A stretch of 64,000 nucleotides of DNA from Zelopaecilomyces penicillatus. Its lineage: Eukaryota > Ascomycota > Sordariomycetes > Hypocreales > Pseudodiploosporaceae. The translations under genes and the position numbers were made by a program. Where the stretch lies: the NCBI GenBank assembly GCA_005765155.1, contig VCCP01000001.1, positions 2,046,001-2,110,000 on the forward strand. The letters run 5' to 3'. Within the stretch, counting starts at the first letter, position 1, and each line of letters opens with the position of its first letter. Under the pieces are notes generated by a model, which did no database searches, was not told the DNA's origin, and saw only the letters and a program-made list of their open reading frames with translations. Positions 47,405-58,127 of this stretch are shown one piece after another.

Positions 47405-49649
47405 TTACGATGAGGCGGATCTCTTGTACCTGTTGAAGAGAAGAGGAAGAAAATCATTAGTCCCATCATACCCATTTATAAAGCCAAAAAGAAAGACTTA
47501 CTTGTTAACGACTCGCTCAATACCGTCAAGACCGCTTCGCAGAACGTCCATCTTGGGACCATATGAGAATCGCACAAAGTGATGGCAAGGGCTGTCAAAC
47601 AGATCACGACGGCGTGCGGGATTAAGGTCGAAAAAAATGCCAGGAACAACAATGACCTTCTCCTCTAAGCATGCCTGGAAAAAGTTGAGACCATCGGCAA
47701 TGGCTCCGGGAAGACCTTCCAAGTTCAACCAGCTTTCCAATTATCTCGGTCAGCTCTGTAATGTCATGCTAGGGGTTATTGCCCCAGCAGTAAAACCGGG
47801 CCGGGAGGTGCTTACAGGTAAAAGGTAGAGTCCGGTACGTATTTAATGGCAAAGCCCATCTCGCGGAGGCGTCTCACGACATAATCACGCTTGTCCTGTA
47901 CAAGGAAGAAAAACAAAGTCAGGCAAATTCCTCAAAGACGACGTCGTGACAGGTAATACTAACGCGGAAGTGGCGCTGGAGGTGAACCATCTCAGTCTGC
48001 ACCAGGGTAGGGTCGAGCATGGGAATAGCAGCCTCTTGGAACGCATGGCACGCTCCACCATCGAGATAGCTACCACATGAGCCAATACTAAAATATTTGT
48101 CAGTACGTATTATCTAGTGCCATTAATGTTGATCTGTCGGTCTAAAAACTTACGCCGAAATGTACTCTAGAGACAAGACAGGTTAGCACACATATATCAA
48201 ACGCCTCTTCGTGAGGCAACTTCCATCTGACACTTACCCTTGGGGCCGATAATCCATGCAATTCTCCATCCGGGAAGTCGGAAGCGCTTGGTCAGGCCGT
48301 CAATAATCAGAACATCATCCTCGTCGACATCCTCGACGTTCTCTGCAGCGGAGATTGTAGTTCCGTCGCAGTTGCTAGTGTAGTTATATCCAGAGTAGAA
48401 CTCATCGCTGATGAATGTGGCGCGGCCACGGCAAATGTCCTGGATCTCAGCCAACTCGGGGTTGGCGACAACTCGTCCAGTGGGGTTGCGAGGATTTGAG
48501 GTAAGGATGACAGAGGTACCACGAGCAATCTCTTCAGCAATCTTGTCGGGGTGGATATGATATCCATCCTCCTCGGACAGAGGCACAGGGATAGCGGCAA
48601 ACTAATAAGACAAGTCAGCCACGTCAAGGTGAACACATAGGTAGATACAGCCATATCTGTCTGCAAGGTTCAGTTCTTACATTCTTGAACAGACTCAACA
48701 TTTCGTTGTAAGCAGTGTAGTCGGGAAGGAAGAAGCTCAGGTATGCACTACCAAGAACAGCAGCAATTCGAATTAATCCAGCACGTCCACCAGGAACAAT
48801 GGCAACGTTTTCCCAGGTGTACTGACTCTCCTTTCCCTTGCGGTGCATCTCGTTGTAGAGGTTGGCGACAGCCTCTCTCAAGGGCTTAATGCCTGCCGTT
48901 GGGCCGTACTCTCGCGCGGCCAAGCTGATCTCAATGGTGTTTGGTCGCTTGAAGCAGCCAGCAATGTCGTCCTCAACTTCAGGTGCGCCTTGGCCCAGGT
49001 TGGCCCATGCCTCGGGCTCTTCCAAGAAGCCATACTCGGCCGCTCGCTCGGTACACCAAACAACACCGGTGGAGGATCGGCTAGCATCAAGACCGGCGTG
49101 GGGAAGATGACCTTCGTGTGCATTTCGGAACTGACGGTGGACCTTTGACTGAAGCTCTTTTGGGGATATGTTAGCCTTGATTGCGGCGCTTACAGTACTA
49201 ACGCTATATGACACCAGCCATTGGGTGGCGGTGCGAATACTCAAACAAGGAGACAGGTCTGGTGGCAGTTGGATTGGGGTGCGGGGGAGGGGTCGTTTTT
49301 TTGGCGGGGTCAAATGGCATGAAGCTTCGCTGCCTACCTACCACCTACTGCCAAGGCGGTAGAGGTAGGTAATTTACAATCTTTTGCACAATCCGACTTT
49401 GTCAGGCGGTAGGCAAAATCATGTAGAGGCAAAGGCTTGAGAGGCCATTGGTGCTACCGCGTCGAATATTGGAAGAAACAGGAAATCCAAGAAATCCAGG
49501 CTGTGCTGGGGCCAAGACTTTCAGAGGCTGGATCACAGCATCGGGACCGACTTACCATTCATCGACGGCTCGACATTGCTGTACCGCGTCAAGATGGGCT
49601 TAGGCACGCCCGTATGGCGGTTGATGGAGAATTTGCGCCCGCTGAACAT
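47405..49649 (-). CDS. PLP-dependent aminotransferase, class I/II (aspartate/aromatic type)
   Basis: Coding exons from the second on are firm: 49197-48681, 48601-48238, 48166-48154 (13 nt), 48087-47964, 47895-47816, 47732-47502, 47429-47405. A first exon 49649-49585 (donor GTACAG) keeps the phase and gives 472 residues, but it is the weakest part: a better donor, GTAAGT at 49555, gives the wrong phase. Fold-type I motifs are clear: SNPRNPTGRV, SDEFYSGY and DGLTKRFRLPGWR, with Lys299 as the Schiff-base lysine and Arg307 nearby. The enzyme moves an amino group between an amino acid and a 2-oxo acid; substrate specificity cannot be read off. No targeting signal is obvious. No pathway genes adjoin it. 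Confidence 0.87.
49334..49371. repeat. Imperfect inverted repeat of TAGGTAGG-type units
   Basis: Arms of about 17-18 nt (CTACCTACC-type on the left, GGTAGAGGTAGG on the right) meet around a short AA loop, with a few mismatches. It lies in the predicted first intron of the aminotransferase gene. TAGGTAGG clusters also occur near 16780. Confidence 0.55.
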
Positions 49650-52161
49650 TTTGGCGGCTGGATGAGAGGTTGCTGGAATACTCCAAAATCGGATTCTGCC
49701 CACAAAACAATGGCGGGTTGCGACGAGGAATAGGACAAGGACAAAGGATCGGTGGGAGAAGAAGTGGAAGACCGGGCAAGATTTCTTCCTACGACTCGAC
49801 CCCAGTAAAAATAGAGTGAGAACGGGGAGAGGGGGGGGAGAGCTTTGTCGGCAGACGGGCGACACAGCGCGCGTTGTCGAAAAATAAAAGAGGGTACGGA
49901 ATAGCGACAACGCAGAAGCTAGACCAAGCAAGCAAAACCCACAGAGGAGCACAGAGAAGCGCAAAAGAACACGGAATAGTGTAGCACAGAGTGCAAAACA
50001 ATTATCAGCAGAGCTAAGGCAACACAACCAATGTCTTTGTTGATTCAATAAAACAAGACAGCAGGAACATCCAGGCGCGCCCCCATTCTTGAGCTGACAG
50101 CAGGCGATATATATACTCGTACTATTACCTATAGTAAGTGTACCTTCAACCAAGGAGGAGCATCGTGTCAGGTTGCCTCTCTTGTCCAACCCCCAACCCA
50201 GTGGGCAGGGATTGGGCAAGGGGAAACACGACGCGGCCCCCAGGCTTGTTTTTCCCAACTTGGGGGGACGCCGTGAATCCATGGATGATGGAAACTACCT
50301 TGGGTGATGGTTGAAAAGGCTGCGGGAATTGAAGCAAACGATTTGATTTGAGTAGCGGTCGTGTTGGTAGTTGCCCGGCTGTAACAATGCCTGTACGGGT
50401 GGTACACCACTGTACCTCGTAGCCTGCCGCGTCGTCTGCACAGTGGGTGTACAGCGGGTGTACCGTTGTCGAGCTGGGGCACTGAAGCAGGCTTTTCGGC
50501 ATTCTGTCCAAACCGGCCACAAGGCGGCCTCTCCGACCCAGAACGCTTCCCGGGGGTGTGTCACAGTGAAGGACGGAGGTCGTCGCGATGTTGGCCTAGA
50601 TCGATCGCCCTTAGGAGAGGAGAGAGAGTACACAAATGATTAAGAGAACCCGCTTGCAGAATTCTGTGTAAAGCAGTTAGAAGCTTACAAGCATATCCAC
50701 ATTCACAAATACGAACCAGCTCAAGACGACTGGAAAGGGCAATATGAGCCCATCCAGCACGAAGCTATTCCCATGGACCTTAAACGGACACCAGGCTGGG
50801 GCTTCCAGTGTCCATAGGTACCTACTGCCGCTGACACCTAACCCTGCGCCCCGGGAGAAAGAGGAACAGCGCGCGCGGGGCCTTTTTGGGGGCCCTTTTT
50901 TTCGGAGGCGCCCAGTCGTTCGTTGAGTGGCTGGTTTGGCCTCCAAAGTCCAGGGATTGTGAAGTAATTTCCTCACCAGGAAGACACTGAAAAGGCCTCA
51001 TTATTTCCCTAAGTATATGGATACCTGATCCTCCGGTGGGCAGGTACATTAATCGCCTAGCACAGCACGCCCGGCACTTGAACAGGGCCCAGTCCTGGAT
51101 AACTACATGATGAGTACCTTTATATACGTAGGCAATTATTGTCCATCTCGGCAAGGCCGTAATACCAGGACGCTCAAGTATCTCGTAACTGTCCCATCAG
51201 TATCCATTACTTATTATTGTTCTCACCAAAGCGCTTGTAGAAGCAAATAGCAGCCATGAAAGTTCATCGTATCCTAAGGTGCATATGAACGGGCATACAT
51301 GATCGTTGATATAATACCCTATTAAGCAACACAATATCCGAGCATTCTACTGCATACAATTTCTGGGGATCACAACTGCCCACTTGGACTGCCGCGCAGA
51401 ACCCGATTCGCCAACGCCATCCCTTCCTTCAATACCCCTTGTTTTCTTTCGTATGAGTTTCAACCCCCAGGCTGCGTTCCGAAACTCGCCGTCAATAGGA
51501 AAAGTACTCAACGCCAGTTTCTATCCATCAAGCCTAGGGTCGCTGTTCTAGTCTTGATGAGGATAGAACTCCCATATGTAAAGGTCATTGATGTCGAAGG
51601 CAAGAGTCGGGGGAACACCTCTGGGATATGATTATCACATGTGATGTAGAAGAACATGCTTCCCATCTCAATTCATCACCATCGTGGAAGATTATGAATA
51701 AGTGGAGTTTTCGTATAGATTAAGTGGCCGGGTTAGCAACAAGGTATTCAAAACGTTAAGGCAAGATGGCGAAATATGGGAGGGGGGTTTCGAGAAGAGT
51801 CGGGTGTTCTGCTAGTGCTGTTTGCTGCCCTCGTGCCCCCGTGATCCAATCGCGGCACGGCCCCCTACAGTAGCTTGACGTTGGGTGCTTAAGTCCCCTG
51901 TGCCTGGGCTCATAGCCGCCGAACCCGCTGTCCTGTCACTATATCTTTTTTTTTCAACCTCCCAAGACAAACCCTCCATCCATCGTTGAAGCTGGCATTC
52001 GACTTCTCCGACTACGTAGCGACCGGCAACTCCAATCCACAAACAGCCTCTATATTACCCGAAGCCACCGCAAACCTTTACTAGTCGAAACGTTCCTCCA
52101 TACATCCATCCCCATCTCGAACCATCCATCTCGGCAAACACCCTTTGGGCAACCACCACAC
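49650..52161. other. Long intergenic region
   Basis: About 2.5 kb. Minus-strand open frames of up to ~250 codons (for example 49533-50282) run upstream from the aminotransferase start. They are Ser/Leu/Cys-rich and low-complexity, and I judge them noncoding leader. The centre (50640-52000) shows no open frame with a family signature. The last ~150 bp are the leader of the 52162 gene. No RNA gene was seen. Confidence 0.5.
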
Positions 52162-52668
52162 ATGCATCTCCAGCTGGTGCTTCGTCGCAGCCTCTCACAC
52201 GCCCGATCACCACACCCCTTCGCACATCCCAGATCCTCGACAGCACGTTGCTCAGCATTGCAAATGGCCTCTCAGCGTCCTTTTTCGTCGTCGTCGTCTA
52301 GTACAAGTCCTCCCTCCCCTCAGGATAGCCAGCCAGCCGATGCAGCAGCACCCTCGTCCTCGTCCAAACCCAGCGCTCTGCCTGCACCTGGCGAGGGAAC
52401 CAGCGACAACCCCACGATTCTGGACGTTAGCGGTGAGGGCACAACCGTCAAGCTCGATGCCTTGGGTCCTTTGGTCGTTAACCAGGATGGCTCCATAGCA
52501 CGGATTTCCAACTGGGACAAAATGGCCGATGTCGAAAAACACAATGCGCTTAGAATTATTGGAAAGAGGAACCAAATCCGACTCGCAGCACTGAGGAAAG
52601 CTCAGGGCATTGACGCCGGCAGTCACTCATTAGGCACAAACATCAACCAAAGCAGCGATAGCAGCTAA
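52162..52668 (+). CDS. Small conserved-type protein, probably mitochondrial
   Basis: A single exon encodes 168 residues. The first ~45 residues are rich in Arg, Ser and Ala with almost no acidic residues, as in mitochondrial presequences. A Ser/Pro/Ala-rich linker follows. The compact C-terminal part has an ordered core: LDALGPLVVNQDGSIARIS, then NWDKMADVEKHNALRII and GKRNQIRLAAL. A later Met at 52264 (MASQRPF) could also start translation. I cannot assign a function. The core has the look of a small, conserved fungal domain rather than a random frame. It converges with the cys-3/metR gene, whose stop is only 272 bp away. Confidence 0.75.
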   Translation: MHLQLVLRRSLSHARSPHPFAHPRSSTARCSALQMASQRPFSSSSSSTSPPSPQDSQPADAAAPSSSSKPSALPAPGEGTSDNPTILDVSGEGTTVKLDALGPLVVNQDGSIARISNWDKMADVEKHNALRIIGKRNQIRLAALRKAQGIDAGSHSLGTNINQSSDSS

Positions 52669-52940
52669 CAATAAAAACTGCAAGATGATCAAATGACGAC
52701 AAAACAACAAGTAATGTCGTACAAAGAGCCTCTACGGCTCTCTCTGTATATGAATCGACTGTATAAAAAATCTCATCAATCAAGATATCAGATCTGTCGC
52801 CTCCCTATCGTTTAAACATTGTCCCACCGGCCTCACCACCCAAATAAAAAATCTTTGCAGTAAAACGCCTTGTTCAATACAACGCCTCCTCACGAAATCA
52901 ACGAGCCTCACTTTTACTTTCACGCTGACATTTTTACATG

Positions 52941-53816
52941 TCACCGGTCGTCTTTGACAGCTGAGGAGTTGCTCGTTGATTCGGCCTTAGTACCTTTCAT
53001 CTTCTCACTGGCCTGCTTGGTGAATTCCTTCCACATGGTTGTAATGTCCTCGTTGCCTTCGTTCTTCTCGACGAGCAAGTTTTTGAGCCACTTGTTTTCG
53101 GTCTCGAGTTGTGATACCTTGTTCTCCAGTGACGTAACTTTATCGGTCATCTCTTTGGCAGACTTCTCTAAAGCTTGCTCGCGCTGCTTCTTCTTGATCC
53201 TGAAGCGAGCACTGGCCGCAGTATTCCGTCTCCGCTTGTCCTCCTCAGCAGCCACCCGTGATGGCTCCTCGAATCCATTGGAATCTTGCTGCAGCTTCTC
53301 TCCTACCGCAGAGGTGTCAGGCTGTGCATATCTAGCAACTGGAGGCTGGGGAGCCTGCATAGATGCATGACTGGGCTGAAGAGGATGGAAGGCTTGAGTG
53401 CCGTCCGTAAAGGTATTCATAGATTGAGTAGCATAGGTGTTGTTAAAGTCAGGAAAAGTAAAGTCGGCTGCGAAAAAAATGACTGTTAATACAGCGTACA
53501 TCGGCTTTCACATGATCAAACTATGAGATCAAACATAAAACAAAAACGCATATGAAACATTGCTCAGCCAGCTTCAAGCTTGCTCAGAACAACATCACCC
53601 AGGTTGCCATGAGGTGTCACTGGTATGCTGTTGAACGAGAGTGGGGCTGTAGATCACGGGATATTGCACCATCGCCAGCAATTTGTCAGCTGCGGGAGTG
53701 AGACGCTGATGACCCACTAAAGGCATAGCGCAACACCAGGCTACATGCATCGGAGGCCAACTTTGCCTCAAGAAGCCAGCGAACAACGCGCATGGTAGCA
53801 AATTGACATTGGAAAG

Positions 53817-53849
<33 letters not shown>

Positions 53850-54359
53850 AGGATAGGAGAGCAGGCATGAGTGCGTTGCAGTCGGACGTCTCAAACCATA
53901 GCCATGATACTAGGTTCAAAGAGAAGTTATATGATGCAGATGGCGCCGAGGCATGTGTGATGTTGCGCACTGGAATGCCATTGTTGCCGAAAGCGTGGCA
54001 AATAGGAGGGGGGGAAAGCGAATGAAGTGATGGTAACAATGTAAATGAATAAAAAGCCCAAACTCACCAGAAATGAAATCTAAATTAGGCATGTCGCCGA
54101 TGACTGAGGGCGCGGCGCTGACATTTTCAGATGCCGTGCCGCTGCGAGATGTCTTGGTGTCCGGCTTGACGGGTTGGGCCTGGAAATCGGTGTTCTGGCC
54201 TGAATCGAAGTCGAAAAATTGGGTGTTTGTGAAGATGGCCAGATCTTCCTCCATGGTGAATGTGTCTTCAACAGCCGTTGTGTCCTGTGGGCTGATGGTG
54301 TTGAGATCCCGGAGATATTGAGAGACGTTGGGCCCGTGCCGACCGTTGTAAGTCGACAT
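52941..54359 (-). CDS. cys-3: bZIP sulfur regulator, CYS-3/MetR type
   Basis: Two exons (54359-54068 and 53467-52941) encode 272 residues, joined over a 600-nt intron (GTGAGT donor, TTCGCAG acceptor). The N-terminal ~170 residues are acidic and Gln/Pro-rich, suiting activation. The basic region (about residues 174-195) reads NTAASARFRIKKKQREQA; it and the following EKSAKEM are characteristic of Neurospora CYS-3 and Aspergillus MetR. The leucine zipper follows, with Leu at 197, 211, 218 and 225. These factors switch on sulfur uptake and assimilation genes when sulfur is limiting and are turned over by an SCF ligase. A GTG in frame upstream was not used; ATG 54359 starts MSTYNG. The long intron is unlike any other here. 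Confidence 0.93.
53818..53847. repeat. Run of 30 G inside the cys-3/metR intron
   Basis: Thirty consecutive G on the plus strand (C on the coding strand) are seen directly. A C-run this long can slip during replication and sequencing, so its true length may differ. Confidence 0.85.
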
Positions 54360-55959
54360 GGTGGAAAGGAAACCTTCTGGAACTGTCACAGAGAGGAATA
54401 TGCGTCGTCTTCAAAATAACGTCTAGAGATGCAGTGCGAGTTTGCGCACTGCTGGGGACTCGTCGTCGTCGTCGACGTGGGGCGATAGAAGAGAGCGCGC
54501 AGGTTGCGGCGTAAATGATGTGCTGATATAACTTGGGATCGGTATGCGATATAGCGCTAACTGCACTATGTGGCGATTCTGGTAGCGAAAGGAAAAGTAA
54601 ACTACTTCGATGACTCCGGCGAAATTGCTCTAAACCACGAGGGCGGGTTATGGCGTGGTGTTGTTAAGCGGTGTTGTATGAAGGTGGATGGTTGTGAAGG
54701 TGACGGAGGTGAGTCTTTTGGAAGAGCGTTGAAAGTGCACCGCCGGACCGGGGGAAAAGACGCACGCTGTGGCAGACGCTCAGCGGAAGGGTGTTGCCCG
54801 CCATTGGATCAACTGGAACCCACTACAACAGTGCAACGTAACCGAGCTGTGGCCGAGGGGTTCCGGACTTTGGGACATGACCCACTCGTGAAAGGCGTGC
54901 TGAGAAATCAATGAGCCGTGCAACATCTCACCATGGCTGCCCCACAACATGTCCATAAAGTGCCCACCTGAGGCCCACCCGTGTTCACCAGTATTGTTAG
55001 TTCAAGCTTGTAACTCCGCCAAAAGGGCCACGATAACGACTCAGAGAGAGGCTGTGAGAGGCTCTGAAAGGTGCCGCGCAGCCATGTGCAGCCCCCCACC
55101 CTGACTCGCCACCGGCCAATCACAGGCGCTAATACCACCCACGACCCCACCATTTTGCTCATCAGTTGCCCTACAGGTACCACCTCCTGGGCTCCTGCTT
55201 CCGTTCCTTATCTCTCAGGGCAGACTGACCTATGACGCTCTGGAGATCTGGGGCTACGCTGGCGCGGAGATTGGCGCAGGGTCAGCCTTTCACAGAAAAT
55301 GCAAGCCCGGTTTAAAAGCCCCCTCCGCCCTCACACCTTTGTGGTAAAACCCATCAATTGTATGCTATTTCACTGTACTTGGGTTTTCCGATCGTGGGCA
55401 TTTTGTAGAACATTATCCGCCCGTTAAGGCAGTCAGCTCTTTTCGTTGCTTTGTTGCAACGCTCCGACAGACGTATGGCCAATTTACACATCGAGCTCGC
55501 AATCTCCAATGTGCCATGAAAGGCCTGTTCATGCAGCAAAGGTGAGGTACAGGTGTCTGATTTGCCACACATGGAAAAGCATCTGCGTGGGGGCATCCCC
55601 ATTCTCCATTCACTAGACTCTCTGTGCTCATCCAACCAAGCATGGCACAGAGTGACTTCGGTAGTCCAGAACAGATCTAGACCCTGCAGATGATATGGCC
55701 AAGCTCCAATTGTATGACAATTGTATGACAGTTTCTTTTATGTGTACGAAAGTATCCGCACGGGGAACTCCGCATGCTGCTCTGTGGTGTCTGGCCGCTC
55801 TTTCGCTACTAATCCGCCGACCTGTCAATAACTACTCCAGAAGACAGGCATTTGAAGCAAAAAAAGCTCGGCCAATTATCAAATAAGGCTAAACTCCGCT
55901 GTTAATCAAGGCATCACTGACCTGATTTTGCTCCAGTTCTCTGAGCCTGATTCGAGCGG

Positions 55960-55978
55960 TGGCATGATTATCATGCCA
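55960..55978. repeat. Perfect inverted repeat (8-bp arms, 3-nt loop)
   Basis: TGGCATGA and TCATGCCA flank TTA. It is a dyad such as a dimeric factor could bind, but no known binding site is matched; it does not fit the published CYS-3 consensus ATGRYRYCAT. Confidence 0.65.
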
Positions 55979-56318
55979 TGCTTTCATCTGCCTTAAGTCG
56001 TTATGTTCTCGACTTTAAGCTCACGGTAGAGATGTCCAATACTCCTAGATGCTCGCGGCTTCGCCAAACGAAATCCGAAAGATCCATGATTTCGGATGAA
56101 CGATGTGACGTACAGTACCTCCTGTGCTTGTCCGTCCACGTGCATGTCGCTCACAGGGCGGCCTTCGCTCCGGAAATAGACCGGGGGGTCTTGACCTGAT
56201 CAAGTGTCTAATCACATGATTTGTTTCAATCTGGGAAAAGAAAGCGGCTCCCTAAGTGTGATTACCTCATGCTGCGTATATTCCCCACAAAAGATATCTG
56301 ATCGAGTGCCACCTTGCG

Positions 56319-56324
56319 ACGCGT
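56319..56324. promoter_or_regulatory. MCB-type site (ACGCGT) upstream of chl4
   Basis: The MluI cell-cycle box bound by MBF in yeasts, 184 bp upstream of the Chl4 start. ACGCGT also occurs elsewhere in the window at about the rate expected by chance, so the site is only suggestive. Confidence 0.4.
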
Positions 56325-56507
56325 GTTGGCAAAATGGTCGCGTTTCCCAACCACTTGGCGGGGCCATGTTGTAAAGTGCATATGAGTCTGGCCTACGAGG
56401 TATCGTCACAGCCCTGTCTTAGCGTTTCTGTAGATTGGTTGTATTACCTGTCTATCTGTTCAACTCGACGACACAGAGGCATCCGGTTTTTCTTCAAAGT
56501 TGCGGCC

Positions 56508-58028
56508 ATGGCACGCTTCTCCATCCCGACCACAGCCAGGCTACCCTCCTCACTGAGGGTCGACTCTTCAAGTCCAATTCTCCTCAAAAGCCTGATACGC
56601 CTCTCTCGCGAAGCCCTTATTTCACTGGCCATCGATTGGCTCAACGAGGATGTCGTCGCTAATGCGAGGCCTTATCTCCGAATAAGAGAACATGAGGAGG
56701 ATGAGGATGAGGACGACCCTGATGAGATTCATCCACCATGCCAGTCCATCACAGAGCTGTTGCAGCTCTACGTTGATATGCAACAGCAGAAAGGCTCAAA
56801 ACGTGATGTGGCCAATCGAATACTTGAGGGAGACTGGCGGCACGGGTTAACGCTCTATCAGCTTGCCATGTTGGACTTTTGCTATTTGGATGAGCATCCC
56901 GCTTCACAGAAGTGGACGACTTACAGGATTTTGCCCCTGAAAGCGCCGTCTATGAACACTGAGGAAGATGCTCTCAAGGCAGATTACAAGTCACTAAGCA
57001 TACCGCGATTTCATCCATCAACTTTTCTCCAAAACATCCAAATCCAGGTCTTGCCAGATGTTAAGGCGCATTACCACTTCTACCGACCCAAGAATTTTCC
57101 CGTGCTACTACTCCGAGTCTTCGTCATCGAGTCCCCTTACAATACTGCTTTAGCCTTATCAAACCCCGGCAATCATGGTGCAGCTGCCCAACTCACTGCC
57201 TCCAGAACCATTTATCTCGCCTTCCCAGACGGCTCTCCCAACATATTCATCACCAAGTCTCAGACTACCGGCCCCGTCGCTGTCGGGGAAGCTAGGAGTT
57301 TACACAATCTCATCATAAGTGGCATACCTCAGGCCTTGTCCCGCCCCCGAGAACGCTACACACTCAAATCCACCAGTCTCACCAGCAGGAATCTAGAAGC
57401 TCTTCTTGATAAAAAGGGGCCTGGCCGCGGAAGTGCGGCGGGTGGTGGATGGAGTATATATGCCGATGAGAAAAACAAGAAGTCTCCGCTTGATACAGTT
57501 CTACCTACGCCCCCGCTTTCAACAGAAGAATTGCATTCAGGTCAAAATCTTAAGAGACAGTTACCACTGCATACTGTTTCACACCCAACAAAGCGCACAA
57601 AGCTAGTTGCCATGGCAAGATTTGGCCTATCGGCCATCATAACAGATGGCAAGGGTGTTGAAAGGGTCGATATACTACTTCAGGACCCCTTCCCTGCATA
57701 CGATGGTCAGAGTTCAGATGATGAGAGTACATCTTCAGCTCCCCAGAAACAAGCTGGCCGTCGAAGGCGGGCTATAGACGCTACTCTGGAGCAAACCACC
57801 AATGCTGACGAGGAGGGACGTGATGCTCAGGACGACTCGTTACAATGGAGGCCGGCCGTGAAAGTAACATTTCAAGGATCACATGTCTTTGCAGGGATAC
57901 GGCAACTTGTCGAGGCAGGTATTGTAGATGGCCAGCGGATGCCTAGCTGGATGACTGGAGAAGACGGAGTTACCTCTGGCGTTGTCAGAAACGGTCGAAG
58001 AAAGGGTCATAAAGGATCAGGGTTTTGA
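56508..58028 (+). CDS. chl4: Kinetochore protein Chl4/Mis15 (CENP-N family)
   Basis: A single exon encodes 506 residues from ATG 56508. The frame is open for 58 codons further upstream but that part is Cys/His-rich and looks noncoding. The N-terminus, LPSSLRVDSSSPILLKSLI and then SREALISLAIDWLNED, and the central RDVANRILEGDWRHGLTLYQLAMLD block are typical of the CENP-N/Chl4 family. The C-terminus has VKVTFQGSHVFAGIRQL and MPSWMTGE. Two low-complexity acidic or basic inserts lie between. The protein is an inner-kinetochore (CCAN) subunit that pairs with Iml3/CENP-L and links centromeric chromatin to the rest of the kinetochore. Its stop is 100 bp from that of the convergent TatD gene. Confidence 0.93.
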   Translation: MARFSIPTTARLPSSLRVDSSSPILLKSLIRLSREALISLAIDWLNEDVVANARPYLRIREHEEDEDEDDPDEIHPPCQSITELLQLYVDMQQQKGSKRDVANRILEGDWRHGLTLYQLAMLDFCYLDEHPASQKWTTYRILPLKAPSMNTEEDALKADYKSLSIPRFHPSTFLQNIQIQVLPDVKAHYHFYRPKNFPVLLLRVFVIESPYNTALALSNPGNHGAAAQLTASRTIYLAFPDGSPNIFITKSQTTGPVAVGEARSLHNLIISGIPQALSRPRERYTLKSTSLTSRNLEALLDKKGPGRGSAAGGGWSIYADEKNKKSPLDTVLPTPPLSTEELHSGQNLKRQLPLHTVSHPTKRTKLVAMARFGLSAIITDGKGVERVDILLQDPFPAYDGQSSDDESTSSAPQKQAGRRRRAIDATLEQTTNADEEGRDAQDDSLQWRPAVKVTFQGSHVFAGIRQLVEAGIVDGQRMPSWMTGEDGVTSGVVRNGRRKGHKGSGF

Positions 58029-58127
58029 ATCCTGGAATTGGTCTTCATATGTTTCCTTTATGTGTCTGGATCTTGTATATTTTCTATCATCTAATTTAGA
58101 TACCCATGATGCGATGACAATGAATTT

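Larger units (their letters stand above)
54360..56507. promoter_or_regulatory. Divergent intergenic region between cys-3/metR and the Chl4 gene
   Basis: About 2.1 kb between divergent genes. It holds a short perfect inverted repeat (55960-55978) and an ACGCGT MCB-type site (56319-56324), 184 bp upstream of the chl4 ATG. The longest open frame is 114 codons (54570-54914) and matches nothing I recognise. No RNA gene was seen. Confidence 0.5.

Noticed and set aside
49533..50282. A 249-codon minus-strand frame upstream of the aminotransferase
   Set aside because: Its first ~210 codons are low-complexity Cys/Leu/Ser/Phe-rich sequence with no domain. Only the last part, from ATG 49649, looks like a possible first exon of the aminotransferase.
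54570..54914. A 114-codon plus-strand frame
   Set aside because: No family, no splice continuation and composition unlike the neighbouring genes; it lies in a divergent upstream region.
56334..56507. A 58-codon N-terminal extension of Chl4 from ATG 56334
   Set aside because: The extra stretch is Cys/His/Ser-rich and unlike the family; ATG 56508 places the conserved Chl4 N-terminus near the start.
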